From positions 1 to 64,000 of the forward strand of contig JAFKEW010000041.1 in the NCBI GenBank assembly GCA_017308375.1: a stretch of DNA of 64,000 nt. Direction: 5' to 3'. Under the pieces are notes generated by a model. It was given only the letters and a program-made list of their open reading frames with translations. It had not been told where the DNA came from and did no database searches. The translations under genes were made by a program, and so were the position numbers. This document shows, piece after piece, positions 52,730 to 60,387 of this stretch; positions within the stretch are counted from its first letter, which is position 1; every line of letters starts with the position of its first letter. This stretch comes from Alphaproteobacteria bacterium. GTDB taxonomy: Bacteria; Pseudomonadota; Alphaproteobacteria; Micropepsales; Micropepsaceae.

Positions 52730-53137
52730 TCACGCCTCCCGCTGAAAACGCAGATCGCGTCGAAGGTTCCCGTCCGCGTCGTGCACGTCGACAAGGGTTG
52801 CTGTGAGGGCATCGCCGGCCTGAAACGGCACACCGTCATCGACCAGAATGGTGCGCACGATCGGCCCGTCCTCCAGCGCAATCGAACCAACCGTGAAAGG
52901 GGCGTGCCGATGTTTGCCGGCATGCAGGTGCACGCGCGCCGATGCAAGCAGGCGGCCGCGCCCGGTCAATGCCCGCGGCGAGAGATCGGTGCGCCCGCAT
53001 CGTTCGCAGCCAAAGTTCTGCATGGGAAAGAAAACGTGGCCGCAACCGCACGCCCCGCCAAGCAAGGCAGGATGCGCGGGATCGGCATCGCTGCCCGCCT
53101 CCCGATACAGTGCGGGTTTCAGAAGTCCGGTGGTCAT
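52730..53137 (-). CDS. DUF35 OB-fold / zinc-ribbon protein, partner of the thiolase-fold protein
   Basis: A 135-residue protein with an N-terminal rubredoxin-like zinc ribbon (CGCGHVFFPMQNFGCERCG, four Cys) and a C-terminal OB-fold (GRGRLLASARVHLHAG, VGSIALEDGPIVRTIL, DALTATLVDV). DUF35 proteins bind acyl-CoA and form complexes with thiolase-like enzymes. The stop TGA is two bases before the ATG of the thiolase-fold gene, so translation is probably coupled. ATG 53137 has AAGGA nine bases upstream and is 48 bp from the inverted repeat at 53185-53210, which would control this transcript. Confidence 0.9.
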   Translation of the reverse strand: MTTGLLKPALYREAGSDADPAHPALLGGACGCGHVFFPMQNFGCERCGRTDLSPRALTGRGRLLASARVHLHAGKHRHAPFTVGSIALEDGPIVRTILVDDGVPFQAGDALTATLVDVHDADGNLRRDLRFQREA

Positions 53138-53184
53138 TTTTGCAGTGTCCTTCCACGCAAGGCCTTGACGATGAGCCAAACATG

Positions 53185-53210
53185 TTATTTGCTTAGTGAC
53201 AAGCAAATAA
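53185..53210. promoter_or_regulatory. Perfect inverted repeat, operator of the acyl-CoA cluster
   Basis: Arms TTATTTGCTT and AAGCAAATAA (10 bp, no mismatch) with the 6-bp spacer AGTGAC lie between the divergent DUF35 gene and tetR gene. Size and position fit a TetR-type operator that would silence both transcripts at once. Confidence 0.8.
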
Positions 53211-53228
53211 TTGAGGGTGAATTTCACG

Positions 53229-53855
53229 GTGTGCGACGATTCCCCGGTTCTTGCCCGGCGACGGTCCCAGGCCGAACGGCGTAGCGAAGCCGAAGCGGCC
53301 CTTCTGAAGGCGGCGGTGCGCATCGTCGCGGAACGGGGACTCGAACGGCTTACCCTGGCCGATGTCGGTGAGGCGGCGGGCTATAGCCGTGGTCTGCCGG
53401 CACATTATTTCGGCAGCAAGGATGGGCTGACCGGCGCACTCGCGATGCACATTGTGCGCAATTTCGGCCGTGGCGTGAATCGGGCTGACAAGCACGCCCC
53501 CGGCTTCGAACGCCTTCTGGCAATGATGACTCTCTACTTCGACAGTGCCTGGAAAGATCCGCTGACAACGCGCGCGCTCCACGCCGTTCTGGGCGAGGCC
53601 ATCACCAACGCCGCCCTTCGCGAGACCATTGCCGACCTGAACGCCCGTTCGGCTGCCGCTATCGAAGACAGTATCCGGGCCGGAATAGCCGCCGGCGAGG
53701 TCCGCAGCGATGTCAACGCGCACGTCACGGCTATCCTGATCCTGTCCGCCATCCGTGGCGCGGTCGCGCAATGGTTGACCGACGAACGCGGAATCGATCT
53801 CAGCATGCTGCGCGACGAATTTCTCGATGGGTTGAAACGGAGGCTTCGCGCATGA
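53229..53855 (+). CDS. TetR/AcrR-family transcriptional regulator
   Basis: A TetR protein of about 208 residues. The HTH reads ALLKAAVRIVAERGLERLTLADVGEAAGYSRGLPAHYFGSKDGL, the standard pattern with the recognition helix SRGLPAHYF. The C-terminal domain is a typical TetR_C. The start is uncertain: GTG 53229 follows GAGGGTGA at about nine bases and is preferred; TTG 53211 directly abuts the operator and is the longest option. The gene lies between the perfect inverted repeat and the acyl-CoA ligase gene, whose ATG overlaps its stop (ATGA), so it is the first cistron of that operon and probably autoregulated. Confidence 0.88.
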   Translation: MCDDSPVLARRRSQAERRSEAEAALLKAAVRIVAERGLERLTLADVGEAAGYSRGLPAHYFGSKDGLTGALAMHIVRNFGRGVNRADKHAPGFERLLAMMTLYFDSAWKDPLTTRALHAVLGEAITNAALRETIADLNARSAAAIEDSIRAGIAAGEVRSDVNAHVTAILILSAIRGAVAQWLTDERGIDLSMLRDEFLDGLKRRLRA

Positions 53856-55408
53856 GCAAGCCGGCTCCCGGCATGGTCGAGTATTGGGCGAAGGAAAAGC
53901 CTGACGCGATCGCGATTGTCGATGGCGGTGCCACGCTGACATGGAAGCAGTGGAACGATGAGGCTGACCGTCTTGCGCACGGTCTGGCGGTGCGGGGGAT
54001 CGTACCCGGCGATATCGTCGTGACCCGTCTGCAGATTCGCAAGGAATGGCCGGTCATCAGTGCCGCGTTGGGCAAGCTCGGGTGCCGTATCCTCGGGCTC
54101 AACTGGCGGCTGACGCCATCCGAAACCCAATATGTTCTGTCCAACAGCGGTGCGCATGCGATCGTCTGTGACGATCCGGACCCGGCGGTGCTGGCACCGG
54201 CATTCCAGGGACTACCGATCAAGCTGGTTGTTTCCATTGACGCAGATGCCGAGGGGTTCGTTTCATATGCCGATCTGATTTCGGAAGCCGGTGAACCGCG
54301 CTTCGCACAAGGGACGCCGCCGCTCATCATTTATACATCGGGCACCACAGGTCTGCCGAAAGGTGTCGTGATGGGTATGCCGGCTGCCGACACGGGCGAA
54401 GCTGCGATGCGTGAAATGCTGGAATATATGCGCAGCGTCGGGGACAGCCGGCCTCAAGTCAGCGGCGATGTCATTCTTGTCACGCTGCCCATGCATCACG
54501 GGGCCGGACCGGGAACGGTTTGGGCAGCCATGCGCAAGGGCAATCTCATGGTCCTGTTGCGCCGCTTCGATCCTGAGCAAACATTAAGGCTCATCGATCA
54601 GCACAAGGTAACCTTCTGGACCGGCGTTCCCACCATGTACAAGCGCCTTGCCAGCCTCCCGGAAGAAACCATCGCAAACTATGATCTGTCGTCGGTCCGT
54701 GCGCTGGGTGTCGGTGCTGCGCCGGTGCCGTATTCCCTGAAGGAATGGATCATCGCCCATTTCGGCGAAGTGTTGTCAGAAGGTTATGGCGCCACCGAGA
54801 CCGGCATGATGACGGCCCTTTCGCCGGAGATGCAGAAGAAAAAACCGGGGTCGAGCGGTCTGCCGCACACCCATGTCCACATCAGCATCCGTGACGGCGA
54901 TGGCCATGAACTGCCCGCGGGTGAGGAAGGCGAAATCTGGGTCAAGACGCCTGTCGTCATCCGCCAATATCTGAACGGTAAGCCGCTGGGTAACGATACA
55001 CTGGATGAAAAGGGTTTTTTCCGCACGGGCGATGTCGGAAAACTCGACAAAGACGGTTATCTGTTCATCACCGATCGTGCGAAAGACATGATTGTGTCTG
55101 GTGGCGTGAATATCTATCCGGCCGAGATTGAGGCGGCAATCCTGACTCACCCGGCGGTGCAGGATGTTGCCGTGATCGGCATACCGGATGATGAGTTCGG
55201 CGAGCAGGTGAAGGCGTTTTGCGAATTGAAACCGGGGCGGGGTGCCGGCGCATCGGAATTGCTCGCCCATTGCCGCGATACACTTGCCTCTTACAAACGG
55301 CCGCGGACAATCGACATTGTGAACGAATTGCCGCGCAATACGATGGGGAAACTGCTTAAGCGCGAGTTGCGCGATCCTTACTGGAAAAACAGGGAGAGAA
55401 AAGTATGA
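53852..55408 (+). CDS. AMP-forming acyl-CoA ligase
   Basis: A 518-residue ANL-superfamily adenylating enzyme. Motifs: IIYTSGTTGLPKG (ATP/Mg binding, near residue 160), a GYGATETGM motif, FFRTGDVGKLDKDGYLFITDRAKDMIVSGGVNIYP hinge and Asp/Arg motifs, and the C-terminal PRNTMGKLLKREL with the catalytic Lys. It activates a carboxylic acid to its CoA thioester. ATG 53852 overlaps the TetR stop by 4 bp; the frame is open further upstream but unsupported. The next gene's ATG overlaps its stop, so the operon is tightly coupled. The substrate is unknown; steroid side-chain, fatty or aromatic acids are all possible. Confidence 0.92.
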   Translation: MSKPAPGMVEYWAKEKPDAIAIVDGGATLTWKQWNDEADRLAHGLAVRGIVPGDIVVTRLQIRKEWPVISAALGKLGCRILGLNWRLTPSETQYVLSNSGAHAIVCDDPDPAVLAPAFQGLPIKLVVSIDADAEGFVSYADLISEAGEPRFAQGTPPLIIYTSGTTGLPKGVVMGMPAADTGEAAMREMLEYMRSVGDSRPQVSGDVILVTLPMHHGAGPGTVWAAMRKGNLMVLLRRFDPEQTLRLIDQHKVTFWTGVPTMYKRLASLPEETIANYDLSSVRALGVGAAPVPYSLKEWIIAHFGEVLSEGYGATETGMMTALSPEMQKKKPGSSGLPHTHVHISIRDGDGHELPAGEEGEIWVKTPVVIRQYLNGKPLGNDTLDEKGFFRTGDVGKLDKDGYLFITDRAKDMIVSGGVNIYPAEIEAAILTHPAVQDVAVIGIPDDEFGEQVKAFCELKPGRGAGASELLAHCRDTLASYKRPRTIDIVNELPRNTMGKLLKRELRDPYWKNRERKV

Positions 55409-56202
55409 CGGATATTCTTGATCTTGGTGGCCGTGTGGCGCTGGTGACCGGTGCCGGGCAGGGTGTCGGGCGGCAGATCGCGTTGCATCTGGCGGCGCAC
55501 AATGCCGGCGGTGTGGCGGTCAATGATTATGTGCTGGACCGTGCCGAGGCCGTAGCGGCCGAAATCAAGGCGGCCGGTGGCAAAGCCCTTCCGGTGCAGG
55601 CCGATGTCAGCAACCTCGACAGTGTAAAGGCGATGGTTGCAAAGGCCGAAAAGGAATTCGGCCAGCAGGTCGGCGTGCTGGTGAACAATGCCGGCAATGC
55701 GGGTGCCAATCCGAGCCCGGAATTGCGCAAGCCGTTCTGGGAAACCGGGCCTGAAACCTGGAACAGCTTCATCGGCGTCAATCTCTATGGTGTGATGAAC
55801 TGTGCGGCGGCAGTTATCCCCGGCATGATCGCGCGCAAGGCGCCGGGCCGTATCATCACGATTATTTCCGATGCGGGGCGCTGGGGCGATTCCGGGCTTG
55901 AGATTTATGCCGGTGCCAAGGCTGGTGCGGCCGGTTTCACGCGCGCGGTGGCGCGCACGCTGGGCCGCTATGGCATCACGGCAAATGCGGTTGCGATCGC
56001 CCTCACGGCAACACCTGCTGTCGAGGCGCGGCTGAAGGGCGATCCGGAGGTTCTGAAGCGGACGCTGGAAAAATATGTCATCCGCCGCCCTGGCCGGCCT
56101 GACGACATCGCCAATATGGTGCTGTTCCTGGCGTCCGATGCCAGCTCGTGGATTACCGGCCAGACTTATCCCGTCAATGGCGGCTTTACCTTCGCACTGT
56201 GA
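55405..56202 (+). CDS. Short-chain dehydrogenase, probably 3-hydroxyacyl-CoA dehydrogenase type
   Basis: A 265-residue classical SDR: TGAGQGVG at 15-22, NNAG at 94-97, and the catalytic Ser155, Tyr168 and Lys172. Its first strand VALVTGAGQGVGRQIALHLA and the linker NDYV resemble the (3R)-hydroxyacyl-CoA dehydrogenase domain of multifunctional proteins. It is coupled by ATGA to the ligase gene and followed 6 bp later by the crotonase gene, so it probably performs the dehydrogenation step of a beta-oxidation-like route. Not a close relative of the two SDRs in the 14-23 kb cluster. Confidence 0.9.
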   Translation: MTDILDLGGRVALVTGAGQGVGRQIALHLAAHNAGGVAVNDYVLDRAEAVAAEIKAAGGKALPVQADVSNLDSVKAMVAKAEKEFGQQVGVLVNNAGNAGANPSPELRKPFWETGPETWNSFIGVNLYGVMNCAAAVIPGMIARKAPGRIITIISDAGRWGDSGLEIYAGAKAGAAGFTRAVARTLGRYGITANAVAIALTATPAVEARLKGDPEVLKRTLEKYVIRRPGRPDDIANMVLFLASDASSWITGQTYPVNGGFTFAL

Positions 56203-56208
56203 GGGCAC

Positions 56209-56973
56209 ATGAGCGATCGCATCCTCACGGAACGCCGCGGCCATGTCTTCGTCATCACCATCAACCGGCCGGAGGCAAAAAACGCGTTCGATGCGGAGAG
56301 TGCGCGGGCGCTTGAGGCCGCGGCCGATACGCTCGATGCCGAAGATTCTCTGTTCATCGGTGTAATCACCGGTGCGGGTGGAACATTCTCGGCCGGTGCG
56401 GATTTGAAAGCGGCGGCGCGTGGTGAACGCGGTGCCACGTCCAAGCGCGGTGGTTTCGGCTTCTTCGCCCAGCCGCCGCGCAAGCCCGTGATCGCAGCTG
56501 TTGAGGGTTTTGCCGTTGGCGGCGGGTTTGAGCTGGCATTGTCCTGCGATCTGATCGTGGCAGCGAAAACGGCCAAGTTCGGCTTGCCCGAAGTGCGTCA
56601 CAATGTGGTGGCGCTTGGCGGCGGCCTGTTCCGGCTGCCAAAGCGCATCCCCTATCATATTGCGATGGAGCTGGCACTTTCCGGTGCCTTTCACGACGCC
56701 GAATATTTCCATCGTCTCGGCGTCGTCAACCGTCTGGCGGACGAGGGCAAGGCGCTCGACGATGCAATCGCCTGGGCCGATGCCTTGCTGGTCAACGGGC
56801 CTACGGCACTCGCAGCCTCGAAGGAAATCATCTTCCATTCCTCGGAATGGAGCGACAAGGACGCCTGGCGCGAACAAATGACTTATGCCGCCCGCGCCCT
56901 GAATTCCGAAGACAGGTCCGAAGGTCTCAAGGCCTTTGCCGAAAAGCGCAAGCCTGTGTGGAAGGGGCGGTAA
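56209..56973 (+). CDS. Enoyl-CoA hydratase/isomerase (crotonase) family
   Basis: A 254-residue crotonase. Typical segments: VFVITINRPEAKNAFDAESA, GAGGTFSAGADLKAAARG (oxyanion hole), KPVIAAVEGFAVGGGFELALSCDLIVAAKTAKFGLPEV. The second half carries the Glu in FGLPEV expected for the hydratase reaction; the first catalytic Glu position cannot be assigned with certainty, so it could also be an isomerase. It would hydrate a 2-enoyl-CoA made from the acid activated by the ligase. Start ATG 56209 has GAGGG upstream. Confidence 0.9.
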   Translation: MSDRILTERRGHVFVITINRPEAKNAFDAESARALEAAADTLDAEDSLFIGVITGAGGTFSAGADLKAAARGERGATSKRGGFGFFAQPPRKPVIAAVEGFAVGGGFELALSCDLIVAAKTAKFGLPEVRHNVVALGGGLFRLPKRIPYHIAMELALSGAFHDAEYFHRLGVVNRLADEGKALDDAIAWADALLVNGPTALAASKEIIFHSSEWSDKDAWREQMTYAARALNSEDRSEGLKAFAEKRKPVWKGR

Positions 56974-56979
56974 CGCGGG

Positions 56980-57912
56980 ATGATTTCGCGTCGCATTCCG
57001 TCCGCGATTGCAGAAAGGCTCGCACTGCCGGTAATCGCGGCGCCCATGCTGCGGGTCTCGGGGCCTGATCTTGTCGTGGCAGCCTGCAATGAAGGCGTGA
57101 TTGGCGCTTTTCCAACGAAGAATGCGCGCAGCACGGAGGAACTCGATGCCTGGCTGACCGGCATCAGGGGACGTATGGTGCCAAACGCCGCACCGTTTTG
57201 CCCCAATCTCATCATGCGCGATGCGCGGCTGGATGCGGATCTGGCCTGCCTTGTACGGCATCGCTGCGAGGTGGTGATCACCAGTGTGGGTTCGCCCGTG
57301 CGCGCCGTAGAAGCGTTGCACGATATCGGCTGTCTGGTCTTCGCTGATATCGCGAGCCTTCATCATGCCGTGCGTGCGCTGGAAGCAAATGTCGACGGTT
57401 TGATCCTGCTCACGGCGGGTGCCGGGGGGCAAACCGGCTGGCTCAATCCTTTCGCCTTTGTGCGGGCCGTACGCGCGATGACGGACAGGATCATCGTTCT
57501 GGCCGGTGGAATCTCGGACGGCCACGCCTTGCGCGCCGCCATGACCCTGGGCTGCGATCTGGCCTATATGGGCACCAAGTTCATCGCCACGAAGGAGAGC
57601 ATGGCGTCTGACGCCTACCGGACCATGCTCGCTGCCAGCACGATGGATGATGTGATGCTGACCTCGGCCTTCACGGGGCTGCCGGCCAATATGCTGACAC
57701 CGTCAATCAGGGCGGCGGGCCTCGATCCCGAGCGGCTCGATGAAACGATCAGTGCGGAACGCGCGCGCGGCGCCTTCGGCGGTGGCGCCTCCGGCCCCCG
57801 GCGTTGGGCGGACATCTGGAGTGCCGGCCACAGCGTGTCGGGTGTGACCGAAGCACTCAGCGTGGCATCGCTCGTCGCACGCACAAAAGACGAGTTCTCG
57901 TATCAGGACTGA
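56980..57912 (+). CDS. Nitronate monooxygenase/2-nitropropane dioxygenase-like flavoprotein
   Basis: A 310-residue FMN-dependent TIM-barrel protein of the NPD family: the N-terminal LPVIAAPMLRVSGPDLVVAACNEGVIGAFPTKN and the core VDGLILLTAGAGGQTGWLNPF and IVLAGGISDGHALRAAMTLGCDLAYMGTKFIATKES are characteristic FMN-binding blocks. In classical nitronate monooxygenases the segment reads GGHTG; here it is GGQTG, so the catalytic His is replaced by Gln and another reaction, for example enoyl-CoA reduction or oxidation, is likely. The last gene of the operon (6 bp after the crotonase gene). Confidence 0.88.
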   Translation: MISRRIPSAIAERLALPVIAAPMLRVSGPDLVVAACNEGVIGAFPTKNARSTEELDAWLTGIRGRMVPNAAPFCPNLIMRDARLDADLACLVRHRCEVVITSVGSPVRAVEALHDIGCLVFADIASLHHAVRALEANVDGLILLTAGAGGQTGWLNPFAFVRAVRAMTDRIIVLAGGISDGHALRAAMTLGCDLAYMGTKFIATKESMASDAYRTMLAASTMDDVMLTSAFTGLPANMLTPSIRAAGLDPERLDETISAERARGAFGGGASGPRRWADIWSAGHSVSGVTEALSVASLVARTKDEFSYQD

Positions 57913-58326
57913 CGGGCTCCGGTTCGAGGATTTTCACACGATCGATGGGCGCGGATGTGCGCAATTCAGCAAAGTTGGCCGCCATTGCCGGGGTTAGGGG
58001 CGAATAGCCGGGATCGCTTCTGATTGTTGTCGACAGATCGTCATCCCAGGCTCTATGGTTAATAAAAAAGGTGGGGTGTCTTCATTTCCGCTTCGCTGCG
58101 CGATTAGGGCCTTCTGTTTGCGCCCCGATGGCGGGTGTTGACGTCCAAAGACCAGATAAGGCGTGGCTCTGCGCGCGGTCCTTCCCTTGGGAAGGGTATC
58201 GCTCGCAAGGCTGGTCGTGGCATGGGCGCTGCCATGCAGCACGCTCAAATGCGTGGCTGGTATGACATTTGCTCTTTGATGATGGATTCACGGAGTTAGT
58301 GCCATTTTTGAACCGGTTTTCCAGAC
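57913..58326. other. Intergenic stretch with no recognisable gene
   Basis: About 410 bp between the operon end and the PEP-CTERM gene. Small open frames in it have no ribosome binding site, codon bias or family match. It probably holds the promoter of the 58327 gene; no element could be assigned with confidence, and no terminator hairpin with a T-run was found. Confidence 0.5.
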
Positions 58327-58998
58327 ATGACACGATCTTCCCGCCATCGCGGCAGGTCGGGCCGGTTCCGCCATGTGCCTGTCAGGCACGGGATAAACTG
58401 GAGGCGTGCCCTCCTGCTGGTGCCTGTATTGCTTGGCCTGCTTGTTGTCTCATTGGTCGAACATGGCGATCTGGCCTATGGCAAGGTCGGCCCGGCCGCG
58501 ATTGTCGCCGCCCTGAAGGATCCGCTTAGCCTCTTTGCAGAGCGGTCTCCCGGCGTGCGCGGTGCGGGTACTCTGCTTTCCACAAAGGGGCCGCATGAGC
58601 GCGTTCTCTCCACCGTTCGCGATCGCGAGCCATTCTACGATATTCCGTCGGCTGTGGAGGGCCCCGCCGCCCCGGTTCTCAGCGCGCTTCCACAAGATGG
58701 CATTCTGCCCGCCGATCAGCTCCTGGGCTCGTTTCCATGGCCGCCGCCTTATTATGGTGGCCCATGGCCGGGTGGCCCCGGCACGGGGCCACTGCCTCCG
58801 CCTCCTGTAACGCCGCCAGTCACCCCGCCGCCCGTAACGCCTCCGCCAGTGACTCCGCCTCCGGTGACGCCTCCTGTTACAACCGGTGTTCCTGAACCGG
58901 CGACATGGCTCATGATGATATTCGGCCTGTTTGCTGTCATGGCTATGGGATGCCGCCGTGTGAATGCGCAGCCAGGCTCGCACATAAAATCTGCGTAG
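58327..58998 (+). CDS. Proline-rich PEP-CTERM protein
   Basis: A 223-residue protein with a basic N-terminus and one transmembrane/signal segment (RALLLVPVLLGLLVVSLV, about 27-44), a low-complexity middle, and a proline repeat region (PPVTPPPVTPP pattern, six VT units, about 158-184) before a C-terminal PEP-CTERM tail: GVPEPATWLMMIFGLFAVMAMGCRR. The repeat DNA (58797-58880) is a degenerate 12-15-bp tandem array. The protein would be anchored and processed by an exosortase, with the proline region as a wall- or matrix-spanning stalk. The L,D-transpeptidase gene starts 5 bp after its stop. No clear Shine-Dalgarno sequence precedes the ATG. Confidence 0.82.
   Translation: MTRSSRHRGRSGRFRHVPVRHGINWRRALLLVPVLLGLLVVSLVEHGDLAYGKVGPAAIVAALKDPLSLFAERSPGVRGAGTLLSTKGPHERVLSTVRDREPFYDIPSAVEGPAAPVLSALPQDGILPADQLLGSFPWPPPYYGGPWPGGPGTGPLPPPPVTPPVTPPPVTPPPVTPPPVTPPVTTGVPEPATWLMMIFGLFAVMAMGCRRVNAQPGSHIKSA
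58797..58880. repeat. Tandem repeat encoding PPVTPP units
   Basis: Degenerate in-frame units of the form CCn CCn GTn ACn CC encode the proline/valine/threonine stalk of the PEP-CTERM protein. The third codon positions vary (gta/gtc/gtg, acg/act/acc), so the repeat is kept at protein level rather than newly amplified. Confidence 0.7.
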
Positions 58999-59003
58999 AC
59001 CGG

Positions 59004-59687
59004 ATGCTCAACACCATAAGATCCTTCGTGCTGATTGCTGCGGGATGTGCGGCCTTCATTTTTCTCCGGCCGATGTTGCAGGGGCATACCGGGCACCCCC
59101 CAGCACCGGAACCGGCTGCGATGGCTACGATGCTGCCGCCGCCTGTCGTAACAAAGCCGGCGATCCCCGCGCATCCGTCCGGGCCGCGGATCTGGTATCA
59201 CGCGGGTAGCTATCCCCACCTTTCGCTGCCCGATGGCCGGCAGGAAGTTGTGCGCAGCGTCCTCAACATCACGAAGCCGATGCAGTTTGGCGATTTTGTC
59301 TGGAATGATGATGGCATTCCCGACGGCCCGGTTTGGGTGCGGATCGATCTGGCGCGGCAACTTCTTTCCGTCTTCCGCGATGGCAGCGAAATCGGCTCCG
59401 CTGTCATTCTTTATGGCGATCACACCAAACAGACTCCGCTCGGGACTTTCTCCATTCTGGAAAAAAGAAAAGATTATCATTCGCGCACCTATGACGCGCC
59501 CATGCCCTATATGCTTCGCCTGACGAATGACGGTGTGGCAATCCATGGCAGCGATGTGCGCGAAGGCTGGGCGACCCATGGCTGCATTGGCGTTCCGCTG
59601 GAATTTGCGCGCTTGCTCTTCGCGATTGCGCACAAAGGCGATCTGGTCGTCATCCTTCCCGCAGAACGTGGCGCAGGAAAGGCTTAG
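59004..59687 (+). CDS. L,D-transpeptidase (YkuD family)
   Basis: A 227-residue periplasmic enzyme with an N-terminal membrane anchor (FVLIAAGCAAFIFL). The YkuD catalytic motif is HGSDVREGWATHGCIGVP: His171, and His182-Gly-Cys184 in the order H-x10-THGC, with the Cys as nucleophile. VWVRIDLARQLLSVFRDG is the first strand of the domain. It forms 3-3 peptidoglycan crosslinks or attaches proteins to the wall. ATG 59004 begins directly after the PEP-CTERM stop, so both may act on the same surface structure. Its frame is open further upstream but there it overlaps the PEP-CTERM gene. Confidence 0.92.
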   Translation: MLNTIRSFVLIAAGCAAFIFLRPMLQGHTGHPPAPEPAAMATMLPPPVVTKPAIPAHPSGPRIWYHAGSYPHLSLPDGRQEVVRSVLNITKPMQFGDFVWNDDGIPDGPVWVRIDLARQLLSVFRDGSEIGSAVILYGDHTKQTPLGTFSILEKRKDYHSRTYDAPMPYMLRLTNDGVAIHGSDVREGWATHGCIGVPLEFARLLFAIAHKGDLVVILPAERGAGKA

Positions 59688-59812
59688 TGCCTGAAATAGA
59701 AAAATTGAATCAAGTTGTGAATCATATTTTGAAAACTCATTAACCAGGTCTGTCCACGCAGCTGAAACCTTGGTGCGGAGAAACTTCTACCGACGTGTAG
59801 GAGTTTCTGGCC

Positions 59813-60343
59813 ATGGCAAAGAGCCGATGGGTTGCGCAGATCATGGCGTGTGCGCTCGTCGTTATCAGTCCCTCTCTCATGGGCACGGCCAAACTGCCTT
59901 GGACATTCGATCAGCGTGTTCTTGCGGCGCAGAATCGCGAACGCATGCGTCTTGGTCTTGAGCCGTTTGAATGGAACCCTGCACTTGCCGAGGCCGCTCA
60001 GGCGTGGGCAGATCATCTGGCGTCGACTGGCGAGTTCGAGCATGCGCCGGAGAATTATCGTGCACCGGAGGGCGAAAATCTTTGGGCCGGCACAAAGGGC
60101 TATTACTCACCTGAAGCAATGGTCGATGCGTGGGTTCGTGAGAAGAAGTATTTTCAACACGGTGTGTTTCCGAACAACAGCACCACCGGCCGCGTGGAAG
60201 ATGTCGGTCACTACACACAACTGATCTGGCGTGCGACCACCGATGTCGGTTGCGCAAAAGCCACCAGCGCGAGCACGCAAGAAGACATTCTGGTCTGCCG
60301 CTATACCGAAGCCGGAAATTACAGAGGCGAACGGCCCCTCTAG
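59813..60343 (+). CDS. CAP-domain (SCP/PR-1-like) secreted protein
   Basis: A 176-residue secreted protein. A signal peptide (MACALVVISPSLMGTA region) is followed by the CAP fold: LAAQNRERMRLGLEPFEWNPALAEAAQAWADHLA, GENLWAGT, and GHYTQLIWRATTDVGCA, the CAP signature, with a second Cys in LVCRYTEAGNY that may form a disulfide. The roles of bacterial CAP proteins are varied and largely unknown; some may bind lipids or act on the wall. GTAGGAG lies upstream of the ATG. Confidence 0.9.
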   Translation: MAKSRWVAQIMACALVVISPSLMGTAKLPWTFDQRVLAAQNRERMRLGLEPFEWNPALAEAAQAWADHLASTGEFEHAPENYRAPEGENLWAGTKGYYSPEAMVDAWVREKKYFQHGVFPNNSTTGRVEDVGHYTQLIWRATTDVGCAKATSASTQEDILVCRYTEAGNYRGERPL

Positions 60344-60387
60344 ATTCGGACATCATCGAATGATGGGCCGCCATCACCGCTGCCGTT

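Noticed and set aside
55378..57525. A 715-residue open frame on the minus strand
   Set aside because: It is antisense to the SDR, crotonase and NPD genes, whose motifs are unambiguous; the frame is open only because of the GC-rich codon pattern.
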